This document shows positions 17,381-25,878 of a stretch of DNA of 64,000 nt, one piece after another (within the stretch, counting starts at the first letter, position 1; the number at the start of each line of letters is the position of its first letter). The stretch covers positions 682,001 to 746,000 of the forward strand of contig NZ_JBEPTM010000001.1 in NCBI RefSeq assembly GCF_040549525.1. The letters are read 5' to 3'. The translations under genes were made by a program, and so were the position numbers. The notes beneath the pieces are model-generated. The model was given only the letters and a program-made list of their open reading frames with translations. It searched no databases and was not told the DNA's origin. This DNA is from Lacisediminihabitans sp040549525 (lineage in GTDB: Bacteria; Actinomycetota; Actinomycetes; Actinomycetales; Microbacteriaceae).

Positions 17381-18799
17381 ATGACTGCCCGCATCGACCT
17401 CGCACCATTCATCAAGGCCTACGACGTGCGTGGACTCGTCGGGTCGCAACTCACGCCAGAGGTCGTGACGGCTCTCGGTGCAGCGTTCGTGGACGAGATC
17501 GACGCCGCGGGCAAAGACGTCGTCGTCGGGCATGACATGCGGGACTCGTCCCCCGGCTTCGCCGCGGCCTTCGCGCTGGGCGTGCAGGCCAGGGGCGGCA
17601 ACGTGCTCTCGATCGGCCTGTGTTCCACCGACGAGTCGTACTTCGCATCGGGCCACTTCGGCGCTCCGGCAGCCATGTTCACCGCGAGCCACAATCCGGC
17701 CACCTACAACGGCATCAAACTCAGTCGCGCGGGCGCGCAGGGCATCAGTTTCGACACCGGCCTCAAGGGGATCCGCGACCGCGCGCAGGCCTATCTCGAT
17801 GCGTCGATCGAGCCGGTCGCGGAGCCGGGCACCTTCCGCTCGGTCGATGTGATCGCCGACTACGCGGTCTATCTGCGCTCGCTGGTAGACCTCGCCGCCA
17901 TCCGTCCCATCCGGATCGTCGTGGATGCCGGCAACGGCATGGGGGGGATGACCGTGCCCGCGGTCCTCGGGGCCGCTGCCGGGTTGCCGGCGTTGCCGAT
18001 CGAGATCGTCCCGCTCTATTTCGAACTGGACGGCACCTTCCCCAACCACGAAGCCAACCCCTTGGACCCGAAGAACATCGTGGATCTGCAGAAAGCGGTG
18101 GTCGAACACGCCGCCGACCTGGGGCTCGCTTTCGATGGCGATGCCGACCGCTGTTTCGTCGTGGACGAAAAGGGCCAGGCCGTCACACCCTCTGCCGTCG
18201 CCGCCGTGGTGGCGCTGCGGGAGATCACCAGAGCGCGCACGCTGCAGCCGGAGGGCGACATCTTCGTGCTTCACAATCTCATTACCTCGAACATCGTCGC
18301 TGAGACGATCGAGGCGGCGGGCGCCATCCCGGTGCGCACCAAGGTCGGTCATTCGCTCATCAAAGACCAGATGCGTCTCACCGGCGCGATTTTCGGCGGG
18401 GAGCATTCCGCGCACTACTACTTCCGCGATTTCTGGGGAGCTGACAACGGCATGCTCGCTGCGATGCACTTCCTGGCCGCGTTCGGCTCGGGATCAGAGC
18501 CAGTCTCGGCGATCTCGAAGAGGTACACCCCGTACGCCATGAGCGGGGAGATCAACTCGACAGTCACGGACATCCCGGCCGCTTACAACCGCATCGTGGA
18601 GGCCTACACCGGCACGGGCGACTTCGATGAGCTTGACGGACTGACGATCACCGGGCTGGTCGGACAGGACGAGCCGTTCTGGTGGTTCAATGTGCGCCCC
18701 TCGAACACGGAACCGTTGCTTCGCCTGAACGTGGAGGCCGGCACAGCGGCGGTGATGGAACAGGTGCGTGACACCGTGCTCGCCCTGATCCGCGAATAG
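17381..18799 (+). CDS. manB: Phosphomannomutase/phosphoglucomutase
   Basis: Interconverts mannose-6-phosphate and mannose-1-phosphate on the way to GDP-mannose. 472 residues, four-domain alpha-D-phosphohexomutase. Phosphoserine loop TASHNP with the catalytic serine at about residue 103; magnesium loop DGDADR; sugar-recognition GGEHSAHYY; phosphate-binding loop RPSNTEPLLR near the C-terminus. Works with manA at 6903 and feeds the GDP-mannose dehydratase at the window start. Confidence 0.94.
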   Translation: MTARIDLAPFIKAYDVRGLVGSQLTPEVVTALGAAFVDEIDAAGKDVVVGHDMRDSSPGFAAAFALGVQARGGNVLSIGLCSTDESYFASGHFGAPAAMFTASHNPATYNGIKLSRAGAQGISFDTGLKGIRDRAQAYLDASIEPVAEPGTFRSVDVIADYAVYLRSLVDLAAIRPIRIVVDAGNGMGGMTVPAVLGAAAGLPALPIEIVPLYFELDGTFPNHEANPLDPKNIVDLQKAVVEHAADLGLAFDGDADRCFVVDEKGQAVTPSAVAAVVALREITRARTLQPEGDIFVLHNLITSNIVAETIEAAGAIPVRTKVGHSLIKDQMRLTGAIFGGEHSAHYYFRDFWGADNGMLAAMHFLAAFGSGSEPVSAISKRYTPYAMSGEINSTVTDIPAAYNRIVEAYTGTGDFDELDGLTITGLVGQDEPFWWFNVRPSNTEPLLRLNVEAGTAAVMEQVRDTVLALIRE

Positions 18800-18815
18800 T
18801 CCCGCCCTTCTTTTC

Positions 18816-18907
18816 GCATAACTCCTGCGGTCTGCCGATGGAGTGCTCGGCGCACCAACGGGCTGGTGGTTCCATCCGTCGTGGTTGGGAGATTGCAGGA
18901 GTTATGC
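18816..18907. repeat. Imperfect long hairpin after manB, distant relative of the 81-bp palindromes
   Basis: Perfect 13-bp inverted arms GCATAACTCCTGC (18816-18828) and GCAGGAGTTATGC (18895-18907) enclose 66 nt. The arms share GCAGGAG with the palindromes at 8172, 9336 and 24452 but the rest differs. Lies between manB and ahcY and could terminate manB transcription. Confidence 0.75.
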
Positions 18908-18955
18908 AGCAGGGATAACAGGAACAGTGCAGGCGCCGTCGCGTAATCTAGGCCC

Positions 18956-20449
18956 ATGACGATCACCGCGCCCAGCAGCACTCCCAGCACAGCTCTCCAG
19001 TTCAAGGTCGCCGACCCCTCCCTCGCCGAGTCGGGGCGTCACCAGTTCCGCCTTGCCGAGAACGAGATGCCCGGCCTCATGGCGTTGCGGGAGGAATTCG
19101 GCGAGTCGAAGCCGCTCGCCGGTGCTCGGATCGCGGGATCCCTGCACATGACGGTGCAGACCGGTGTGCTCATCGAGACCCTCGTCGCTCTCGGGGCGCA
19201 GGTGCGCTGGGCGAGTTGCAACATCTTCTCTACCCAGGATGAAGCGGCGGCCGCAATCGCCGTCGGACCGAACGGCACCGTCGATAACCCCGCCGGATCA
19301 CCGGTGTTCGCCTGGAAGGGCGAGACGCTCGAGGACTACTGGTGGTGCACCACCCAGATCTTCGACTGGAGCGCCGAAGCCGCCGCCGCGGGGCAGAACT
19401 GGGCCGGTCCGAACATGATCCTCGACGATGGCGGCGACGCCACGATCCTCGTGCACAAGGGCCGTGAATACGAGCTCGCCGGGGCCGTTCCGGATGCCAC
19501 GGAGACCGACACCCACGAATGGCGGGTCATTCTCGACACCCTTCGCGCCTCGCTCGCGTCGTCGAGCGACCGGTGGACGAACATCGCCGCCGAGATCATG
19601 GGCGTGACAGAGGAGACCACCACCGGTGTCCACCGCCTGTACGAGTTGGCACGAGCCGGCGAGCTGCAGTTCACGGCCATCAACGTCAACGACTCGGTGA
19701 CCAAGAGCAAGTTCGACAACAAGTACGGCATCCGTCACTCGCTGCCCGACGGCATCAACCGGGCAACCGACGTGCTCATCGGCGGGAAGGTCGTCTTCGT
19801 CGCCGGCTACGGAGATGTCGGAAAGGGCGCAGCCGAAGCGCTCAAGGGCCAGGGTGCTCGCGTGATCGTGAGCGAGATCGACCCGATCAACGCGCTTCAG
19901 GCCGCAATGGACGGATTCCAGGTCACGACCATCGAGGACGTCGTCGGCGACGTCGACATCTTCGTCACGGGCACCGGTAACGAGAACGTGCTCACCGTCG
20001 ACCACATGCTCGGCATGAAGCACCTCGCGATCGTCGCCAACGTCGGCCACTTCGACAACGAGATCGACATCGCTGGCCTCGAGAAGCTCGCCGGTACCGA
20101 GAAGATCGAGATCAAACCGCAGGTCCACGAGTGGCGGCTGCCCACCGGTCGCAGCATCCTCGTGCTGTCCGAAGGTCGACTGATGAACCTCGGTAACGCC
20201 ACCGGGCACCCCTCGTTCGTGATGAGCAACTCCTTCACCAACCAGGTGCTCGCGCAGATCGAGCTGTACGTGCGGGGCGAGAACTATCCGCTCGGCGTCT
20301 ACGTGCTTCCGAAGCACCTCGACGAGAAGGTGGCACGACTTCACCTCGATGCGCTCGGCGTGAAGCTCACGGTGCTCTCGGACCAGCAGGCGGCCTACAT
20401 CGGCGTTCCCGTCGACGGACCCTACAAGGTCGACCACTACCGGTACTGA
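18956..20449 (+). CDS. ahcY: Adenosylhomocysteinase
   Basis: NAD-dependent hydrolysis of S-adenosylhomocysteine to adenosine and homocysteine, clearing product inhibition of methyltransferases. 497 residues. Substrate region ARIAGSLHMTVQTGVLIETL, WASCNIFSTQDEAAAAI, NAD loop GYGDVGKG, GTGNENVLT, NVGHFDNEID and the C-terminal DGPYKVDHYRY ending are all family hallmarks. An insertion near residues 150-180 is usual for the long bacterial form. Convergent with the RDD gene. Confidence 0.97.
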   Translation: MTITAPSSTPSTALQFKVADPSLAESGRHQFRLAENEMPGLMALREEFGESKPLAGARIAGSLHMTVQTGVLIETLVALGAQVRWASCNIFSTQDEAAAAIAVGPNGTVDNPAGSPVFAWKGETLEDYWWCTTQIFDWSAEAAAAGQNWAGPNMILDDGGDATILVHKGREYELAGAVPDATETDTHEWRVILDTLRASLASSSDRWTNIAAEIMGVTEETTTGVHRLYELARAGELQFTAINVNDSVTKSKFDNKYGIRHSLPDGINRATDVLIGGKVVFVAGYGDVGKGAAEALKGQGARVIVSEIDPINALQAAMDGFQVTTIEDVVGDVDIFVTGTGNENVLTVDHMLGMKHLAIVANVGHFDNEIDIAGLEKLAGTEKIEIKPQVHEWRLPTGRSILVLSEGRLMNLGNATGHPSFVMSNSFTNQVLAQIELYVRGENYPLGVYVLPKHLDEKVARLHLDALGVKLTVLSDQQAAYIGVPVDGPYKVDHYRY

Positions 20450-20475
20450 TGGCTTGCGAGGCCTTACGCTCGGCC

Positions 20476-21333
20476 CTAGCGCTCCGGAAAGCCGTGCGGG
20501 AGCCCCTCGAGGGCGGGACGCAGGTGCTCGAGGCGTTGGGCTTCGAGCGTCAGGCCGGTGAACTCCCGGTCTCGGCGCAGCGCGGAGACCGCGGCGAGGA
20601 ACAGTTCCGCGTTCGCCTGGGGGAGCGGTGAGACGAAGACGGATGCCTCGGTGGCGAGCGAGCGGGAGAGGCGGTCGCGCGCATCCGGAGTCAGTCTCGG
20701 GGCCTGGCGCAGGAATTGGGCGATGCGTCGCGAGAGGCCGTCGGGAAGGCGGGCGACGTCCGCCGTCGCGGCCCAGCCGAGCAGTTCGACCGGCACCCCG
20801 AACACCGGGGGAGTGACCTGGGACACGCGCTCGTTCTGGCTGTAGGTGCCGGCGAGCAGGTCGCCGATACGTTTGGTCCGCCCGTTCAGCAGGGCGGTGA
20901 TCGACGCGATGCCACCGAAGGTCGAGAACACCTCCAGCACGCCGGTGAGCGAGCGGATGAAGGCGTGACGCAGGCCGATCGATCCGCCGTCATCCCTCAC
21001 GATCCGCGCGCCCACCGCGAGCTTGCCCAGGGACTTGCCCTGGGTGAGAGTCTCCACGGCCGTCGGGGCGACGACGAGGCAGAACACGAGTGCGGAGACG
21101 GTGACCGCCGCGGCGCTCGCCTCGTCGAGGAATCCGCGGAAGAAGGGCGAAGACACCGCGAGCAGGATGAGCAACCAGATGCCGAAGTAGACGACGAAAT
21201 CGATGATCGCGCCGGCGGCGCGCAGCACGAAGCTCGTGGGCCTGAGGTCGAGGCTGACGGCCTCGCCGGTCATGAGCTCCAGCTCGTCCGAGCCGTCGGG
21301 AATGCCCGCACCGCCCTGCGTCGCCGTCGCCAT
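20476..21333 (-). CDS. RDD-family membrane protein
   Basis: 285 residues. RDD domain in the N-terminal half: LRPTSFVLRAAGAIIDFVV with the Arg and Asp, two or three helices, then GKSLGKLAVGARIV and the RIGDLLAGT end-motif. The C-terminal 100 residues are soluble and charged. Divergent from SpoIIM, 17 bp apart, the pairing seen in the actinobacterial RDD-SpoIIM-DUF58-MoxR gene cluster. Transport or membrane-organising role suspected; not proven. Confidence 0.85.
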   Translation of the reverse strand: MATATQGGAGIPDGSDELELMTGEAVSLDLRPTSFVLRAAGAIIDFVVYFGIWLLILLAVSSPFFRGFLDEASAAAVTVSALVFCLVVAPTAVETLTQGKSLGKLAVGARIVRDDGGSIGLRHAFIRSLTGVLEVFSTFGGIASITALLNGRTKRIGDLLAGTYSQNERVSQVTPPVFGVPVELLGWAATADVARLPDGLSRRIAQFLRQAPRLTPDARDRLSRSLATEASVFVSPLPQANAELFLAAVSALRRDREFTGLTLEAQRLEHLRPALEGLPHGFPER

Positions 21334-21350
21334 GTCTAGTATCTAAACAG

Positions 21351-22346
21351 ATGGATCTCGATGCCTACTCCGCCGCGCACCGCGATGAGTGGGACGACCT
21401 TGCCCGGCTCGGAGCCAAGAGGCGATTCACCGGCAGCGAATCCGACGAGCTGATCGAGCGGTACCAGTCCGGCGCGAGTCAGCTCTCCGCGATCAAGACC
21501 ACAGCGGGGCAGTCCGTGCAGGGTGACCGGCTGTCGCTGTCGCTGTCGCGGGCGAGGCTGCGATTCACGGGTGCCGGAAGCAACGTGTTGAGCCAGCTGC
21601 CCACCTTCTTCGGGGCGCAGCTCCCCGCGGCGCTGTACCGCATCCGCTGGACCAGCCTGGTCGTGGCTTTGGCAACGGCAGGGATCGCCCTGCTCTACGG
21701 CTACTGGGCGCTCAACACCCCCGGCGTGCTCTCCCACTTCGGCACCGAGGAGTTCCGCAAGCAGTTCGTGGAGCAGGACTTCGTGAACTACTACTCGAAC
21801 CACTCCCCGTCGTCATTCACCGGGCAGGTGTGGACGAACAACGCGTGGCTCGCGGCCCAGTGCATCGCCTACGGCATCGTCGGGGTCTACTCGCCCTACC
21901 TCCTGTTCTCGAATGCACAGAACATCGGGCTGTCCGGGGCCCTCATGGCATCCCATGACCGCCTCGACATCTTCTTTCTGTATATCGCGCCACACGGCCA
22001 GCTCGAGCTGTACTCGATCTTCGTGGCGGGTGCGGCCGGGATGACGATCTTCTGGGCCTGGATCGCCCCCGGTGCCCGCACCCGGGGGCAGGCGCTCGCC
22101 GAGGAGGGGCGCGCGCTTTTCGCCGTGGCGATCGGTCTGATCCTCTCCCTGCTCGTCTCCGGCATCATCGAAGGCTTCGTCACCCGCCAGGACTGGCCCT
22201 GGGTGATCAAGATCGGTATCGGCACTGTGGCGCTCGGGTCGTTCCTGTTTTACCAGTGGGTCATCGGCCGACGCGCCGTACGTGCGGGCGAGACCGGCGA
22301 TCTTGACGAGTTCGAGGCGGGAGCCCGGAGGATCGTCGCCGCCTGA
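21351..22346 (+). CDS. SpoIIM-like (stage II sporulation protein M family) membrane protein
   Basis: 331 residues. A soluble amphipathic N-terminus (MDLDAYSAAHRDEWDDLARL) precedes five or six helices with the SpoIIM-family NAWLAAQCIAYGIVGVY and PHGQLELYSIFVAGAAG motifs. In non-sporulating actinobacteria these proteins accompany RDD, DUF58 and MoxR genes and are thought to serve membrane or envelope homeostasis. Here the DUF58/MoxR genes lie 2.2 kb away beyond fur-katA. Confidence 0.87.
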   Translation: MDLDAYSAAHRDEWDDLARLGAKRRFTGSESDELIERYQSGASQLSAIKTTAGQSVQGDRLSLSLSRARLRFTGAGSNVLSQLPTFFGAQLPAALYRIRWTSLVVALATAGIALLYGYWALNTPGVLSHFGTEEFRKQFVEQDFVNYYSNHSPSSFTGQVWTNNAWLAAQCIAYGIVGVYSPYLLFSNAQNIGLSGALMASHDRLDIFFLYIAPHGQLELYSIFVAGAAGMTIFWAWIAPGARTRGQALAEEGRALFAVAIGLILSLLVSGIIEGFVTRQDWPWVIKIGIGTVALGSFLFYQWVIGRRAVRAGETGDLDEFEAGARRIVAA

Positions 22347-22395
22347 GATTCATCATAATTTTGAGTAGTTCACGATTAGTGGCACACTGGAAGAG

Positions 22396-22854
22396 ATGGA
22401 TGTCGAGCTGGGGACCGCGCTTCGTGCCGCAGGGCTGCGCGTCACGCCGGGTCGGCTCGCCGTGCTCGAGGCGCTCGCGGAGCATCCGCACTCCACCGCT
22501 GAGAGGCTGCGGGTTGCGTCCGGCGCCGGTCTCTCCATCCAGTCCGTGCACAACGTTCTCGCCGACCTGACCGCCGCCCTGATGATCCGCCGCATCGAGT
22601 CCGCCGGATCCGCCGCCCTCTACGAGCGCCGTATCGGGGACAACCATCATCACGTCGTCTGCACCACCTGCGGAGCGGTTGCCGATGTCGACTGTGCGCA
22701 TGGCTCGGCGCCCTGCCTCACACCTATCGACACCAACGGCTTCGCCATCGCCACTGCCGAGGTGACCTTCCGGGGGCTGTGCGGTCCCTGCCAAGAATCG
22801 GTGCCCCCCAGCGCTCTCCGCGCTCCCCATGACTTCTCTGCTGCCAACGATTAA
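22396..22854 (+). CDS. furA: Fur-family metal-dependent repressor, catalase-linked
   Basis: 152 residues. Winged-helix N-terminus (LRAAGLRVTPGRLAVLEAL), the HHHVVCTTCGAVADVDC metal-binding segment and a second CxxC (GLCGPC). The stop is 12 bp from the catalase start, as in furA-katG/katA pairs, so it most likely represses the catalase and itself and is relieved by peroxide. The 50 bp upstream are A+T-rich (22350-22380) and probably hold the operator, but no clear consensus box is evident. Confidence 0.9.
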   Translation: MDVELGTALRAAGLRVTPGRLAVLEALAEHPHSTAERLRVASGAGLSIQSVHNVLADLTAALMIRRIESAGSAALYERRIGDNHHHVVCTTCGAVADVDCAHGSAPCLTPIDTNGFAIATAEVTFRGLCGPCQESVPPSALRAPHDFSAAND

Positions 22855-22866
22855 GGAGATAGACCC

Positions 22867-24354
22867 GTGACAGAACCGACTACCACCCAGTCCGGAACGC
22901 CGGTCGAGAGCGACGAGTACTCGCTCACCACCGGGCCCGACGGGGTCACCGCTCTGCACGACCGCTACCTGGTCGAGAAGCTGGCATCGTTCAACCGGGA
23001 GCGCGTGCCGGAGCGCAACCCCCACGCGAAGGGCGGTGGCGCTTTCGGTGAGTTCGAGGTCACCGAAGACGTGTCGATGTACACCCGCGCGGCAGTATTC
23101 CAGCCGGGCACCAAGAGCGAGGTGCTGCAGCGCAACTCCTCAGTCGCCGGGGAGCAGGGATCCCCCGACACCTGGAGGGATGTGCGCGGCTACGCTCTCC
23201 GCTTCTACACGACCGAGGGCAACTACGACATCGTCGGCAACAACACGCCGGTGTTCTTCATTCGCGACGCGATGAAGTTTCCCGACTTCATCCACTCCCA
23301 GAAGCGCCTCGGCGGTTCCGGGCTGCGCGATGCGGACATGCAGTGGGATTTCTGGACGCTGTCGCCGGAGTCGGCCCACCAGGTCACCTACTTGATGGGC
23401 GACCGCGGACTCTCCCGTTCGTGGCGTGAGCTCAACGGCTACGGGTCGCACACCTACCAGTGGATCAACGCCGCGGGTGAGCGTTTCTGGGTGCAATACC
23501 ACTTCAAGTCTCGCCAGGGTGTGCACAACATCACCGCGGAAGAGGCCGAGAAGATCGCGGGCGCCGACGCGGATTACTACCGCCGCGACTTGCACGAGGC
23601 GATCGAGCGCGGAGACTTCCCGACCTGGGATGTCTTCGTGCAGGTCATGCCCTACGAGGAGGCGAAGACCTACCGGTTCAACCCCTTCGACATCACGAAG
23701 GTCTGGCCGCACTCCGACTACCCGCTGATCCCGGTCGGCCACTACACGCTGAACCGAAACCCGGAGAACTTCTTCGCCCAGATCGAGCAGGCCGCGTTCT
23801 CGCCATCGAACCTCGTGCCCGGCATCGACATCAGCCCGGACAAGATGCTCATGGCGCGCGTGTTCTCCTACCCGGACGCCCAGCGCGCCCGTGTCGGCAC
23901 CAACTACAACCAGCTCCCCGTGAACCAGCCGCATGCCGCCGAAGTGCACAACTACGAGCACGAGGGCCACATGCGTTACGAGTTCAGCGATGCGACGGCG
24001 CGCACCTACGTGCCGAACTCCTACGGGGGACCAGTCGCCGATCCTGCCAAGGCCGGAGTCGGGGGCTGGGACACCGACGGAGAGCTGATCCGTGCGGCGC
24101 AGACCCTGCATTCGGAGGACGACGACTTCGGCCAGGCGGGCACGCTGTACCGCCGGGTGTTCGACGACGCATCGAAGGAGCGCCTCCTCGGCACCCTGGT
24201 CGGACAGTACAACTCGTTGACCGTTGACCGCATCAAGGAGCGTTTCCTCTGGTACTGGACGAGCGTCGATGCCGGCCTCGGCGCCAAGCTGCGAGTCGAA
24301 CTCGGAACCGGTGCGCCTGATTCCTCGCACCAGCCGGTGACTGTCGGGGTCTAG
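22867..24354 (+). CDS. katA: Monofunctional haem catalase
   Basis: Breaks hydrogen peroxide into water and oxygen. 495 residues, clade 3-like small-subunit catalase. Catalytic histidine in NPHAKGGGAFGEF, catalytic asparagine in GNYDIVGNNTPVFFIRD, haem-ligand tyrosine in RVFSYPDAQRARVGTNY. AAGGAG is placed just before the GTG start. Cotranscribed with the Fur repressor and followed by a strong terminator. Confidence 0.97.
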   Translation: MTEPTTTQSGTPVESDEYSLTTGPDGVTALHDRYLVEKLASFNRERVPERNPHAKGGGAFGEFEVTEDVSMYTRAAVFQPGTKSEVLQRNSSVAGEQGSPDTWRDVRGYALRFYTTEGNYDIVGNNTPVFFIRDAMKFPDFIHSQKRLGGSGLRDADMQWDFWTLSPESAHQVTYLMGDRGLSRSWRELNGYGSHTYQWINAAGERFWVQYHFKSRQGVHNITAEEAEKIAGADADYYRRDLHEAIERGDFPTWDVFVQVMPYEEAKTYRFNPFDITKVWPHSDYPLIPVGHYTLNRNPENFFAQIEQAAFSPSNLVPGIDISPDKMLMARVFSYPDAQRARVGTNYNQLPVNQPHAAEVHNYEHEGHMRYEFSDATARTYVPNSYGGPVADPAKAGVGGWDTDGELIRAAQTLHSEDDDFGQAGTLYRRVFDDASKERLLGTLVGQYNSLTVDRIKERFLWYWTSVDAGLGAKLRVELGTGAPDSSHQPVTVGV

Positions 24355-24378
24355 CGCTGGCACCACAGCCGCCTCACC

Positions 24379-24417
24379 CGACGAAACGCCCGGTCCTCGC
24401 GACCGGGCGTTTCGTCG
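24379..24417 (+). terminator. Rho-independent-type terminator of fur-katA
   Basis: Perfect 17-bp stem (24379-24395 with 24401-24417) around a five-base loop CTCGC; the sequence after the stem is CGTCGTCT rather than a T-run, common in high-GC actinobacteria. Twenty-four bases after the catalase stop. Confidence 0.85.
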
Positions 24418-24451
24418 TCTGCTGCGCCCGCACATCCGCCCCCTGCTCAAC

Positions 24452-24533
24452 CCAAAACGCAGGACATCCGCCACCAAATCGGCACCTACGCCGCGATCGT
24501 GGGTTTTTCGTGGCGAATGTCCTGCGTTTTCGG
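24452..24533. repeat. 82-bp palindromic element, copy 3
   Basis: Arms 24452-24475 and 24511-24533, core CGCAGGACATCCGCC / GGCGAATGTCCTGCG, with CCAAAA and TTTTCGG ends. Two core substitutions relative to copies 1 and 2, partly compensated on the other arm, which suggests that pairing is kept. Lies between katA and the DUF58 gene stop. Confidence 0.88.
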
Positions 24534-24571
24534 GGGTGGGGAGGCCTCGAGGCGCTCGCTGCTCGACGGGG

Positions 24572-25864
24572 TTACAGCCGCCCGGCGGCCTTCAGCGCGA
24601 TGTAGCGGTCGGCGAGGGCGGGCGGCAGGTCCGCGGGGGCGCCGGTGACGACATCTGCTCCGAGTTGGCGGATCGCCGCCGAGACGCGGGTGGTGTCGAG
24701 CATGGCGCGTTCCGCCGCTGCCGCACGATAGACCTCGTCCCGGTCGCCGCGCTCCACGGAGGCGGAGAGCACCGCGGGGTCGGTGACGGAGGACACGACG
24801 ACGCTGTGCTTGCGCGTGAGCTGCGGGAGCATCCCCAGCAGTCCGCGCGATCCGCCGGCCGCATCGATCGACGTCATCAGCACGACGAGTGCATGCTGGC
24901 TCGTCACCGAACGCACGAGCGAGGGCACCGCCGACCAGTCCATCTCGATGAGCTCCGGGTCGATCGGGGCCATCACATTCACCATGCGGGAAAGCAGCTC
25001 GGGGCCGCTCGCACCCTGGATCCTTCCGCGCACGCGGCGATCGAAGACCACGACGTCCACCCGGTCGCCCGCCCGCGTGGCGAGCGCCGCAAGCAACAGG
25101 GACGACTCGAAGGCGGTGTCGATGCGCGGCTCGTTGGCGATGCGGGCCGCGGACGTGCGTCCGCTGTCGATCACGATCACGACGCGACGGTCCCGCTCCG
25201 GGCGCCAGGTGCGCACGACCAGGTCGCTGCGCCGCGCGGTCGCGCGCCAGTCGATCGAGCGCACGTCATCGCCACGCACGTATTCGCGCAGGCTGTCGAA
25301 CTCGGTTCCCTGGCCCCGGATCATCACGCTGGTTCGACCGTCGAGCTCGCGAAGGCGGGCGAGCCGGGAGGGCAGGTGCTTGCGGGAGTTGAAGGGCGGA
25401 AGCACCGTGATCGCGCCGGGCAGCTCGATCGTCGCCTGGCGGGCGAGCAGTCCGAGCGGACCGAACGACCGCACGGTCACCTGCGCGGCGCGGCGTTCGC
25501 CCCGGCGGAAAGGGGTGAGGGAGGTCTCGATCCGTCGTCGCTCTCCGGCCGGGAGCGCCAGGCGGGCCCGCGTCGGTGCTGCGCCGGCGGAGGGCTGCCA
25601 GCCATCCCGTACGATGCCGCGCACGGTGCGTCGACCCGCGTTCGTGAGAAGCAGGGCGGATGCGACGGTCTCGCCGAGTCGCACCCGATCCGGCAGCTCT
25701 CGCTCGAGTCTGAGCTGGCGGGGGGAGCCGGCGAGCACCAGGTCGAGAGTCCCGACGAGCGCAACCAGAAGAAGCCAGAGGCCGAGCCAGTCGGGCTGGT
25801 CGAAGAGGACGATCGGCACGATCCCGAGCGCGACGAGCAGCACGAACCGTCCGGACCAGGCCAT
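24572..25864 (-). CDS. DUF58-domain protein
   Basis: 430 residues from ATG 25864 (GGAG seven bases upstream); the open frame to 26041 only overlaps MoxR. Two N-terminal membrane helices (FVLLVALGIVPIVLF, LWLLLVALVGTLDLV), a beta-rich middle and the DUF58 core GTEFDSLREYVRGDDVRSIDWRATARRSDLVVRTWRPERDRRVVIVIDSGR, partly a von Willebrand A-like fold. Usual partner of the MoxR ATPase 14 bp upstream. Probable role in assembling or activating envelope complexes. Confidence 0.9.
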   Translation of the reverse strand: MAWSGRFVLLVALGIVPIVLFDQPDWLGLWLLLVALVGTLDLVLAGSPRQLRLERELPDRVRLGETVASALLLTNAGRRTVRGIVRDGWQPSAGAAPTRARLALPAGERRRIETSLTPFRRGERRAAQVTVRSFGPLGLLARQATIELPGAITVLPPFNSRKHLPSRLARLRELDGRTSVMIRGQGTEFDSLREYVRGDDVRSIDWRATARRSDLVVRTWRPERDRRVVIVIDSGRTSAARIANEPRIDTAFESSLLLAALATRAGDRVDVVVFDRRVRGRIQGASGPELLSRMVNVMAPIDPELIEMDWSAVPSLVRSVTSQHALVVLMTSIDAAGGSRGLLGMLPQLTRKHSVVVSSVTDPAVLSASVERGDRDEVYRAAAAERAMLDTTRVSAAIRQLGADVVTGAPADLPPALADRYIALKAAGRL

Positions 25865-25878
25865 CAGAGGCTCCGCAT

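Noticed and set aside
17123..18469. 448-codon open frame antisense to manB
   Set aside because: Shadow of a certain gene; Arg/His/Asp-rich with no family marks.
22350..22380. Fur operator
   Set aside because: The region is A+T-rich and well placed, but no inverted repeat matching a Fur or FurA consensus could be defined by eye, so no separate site is called.
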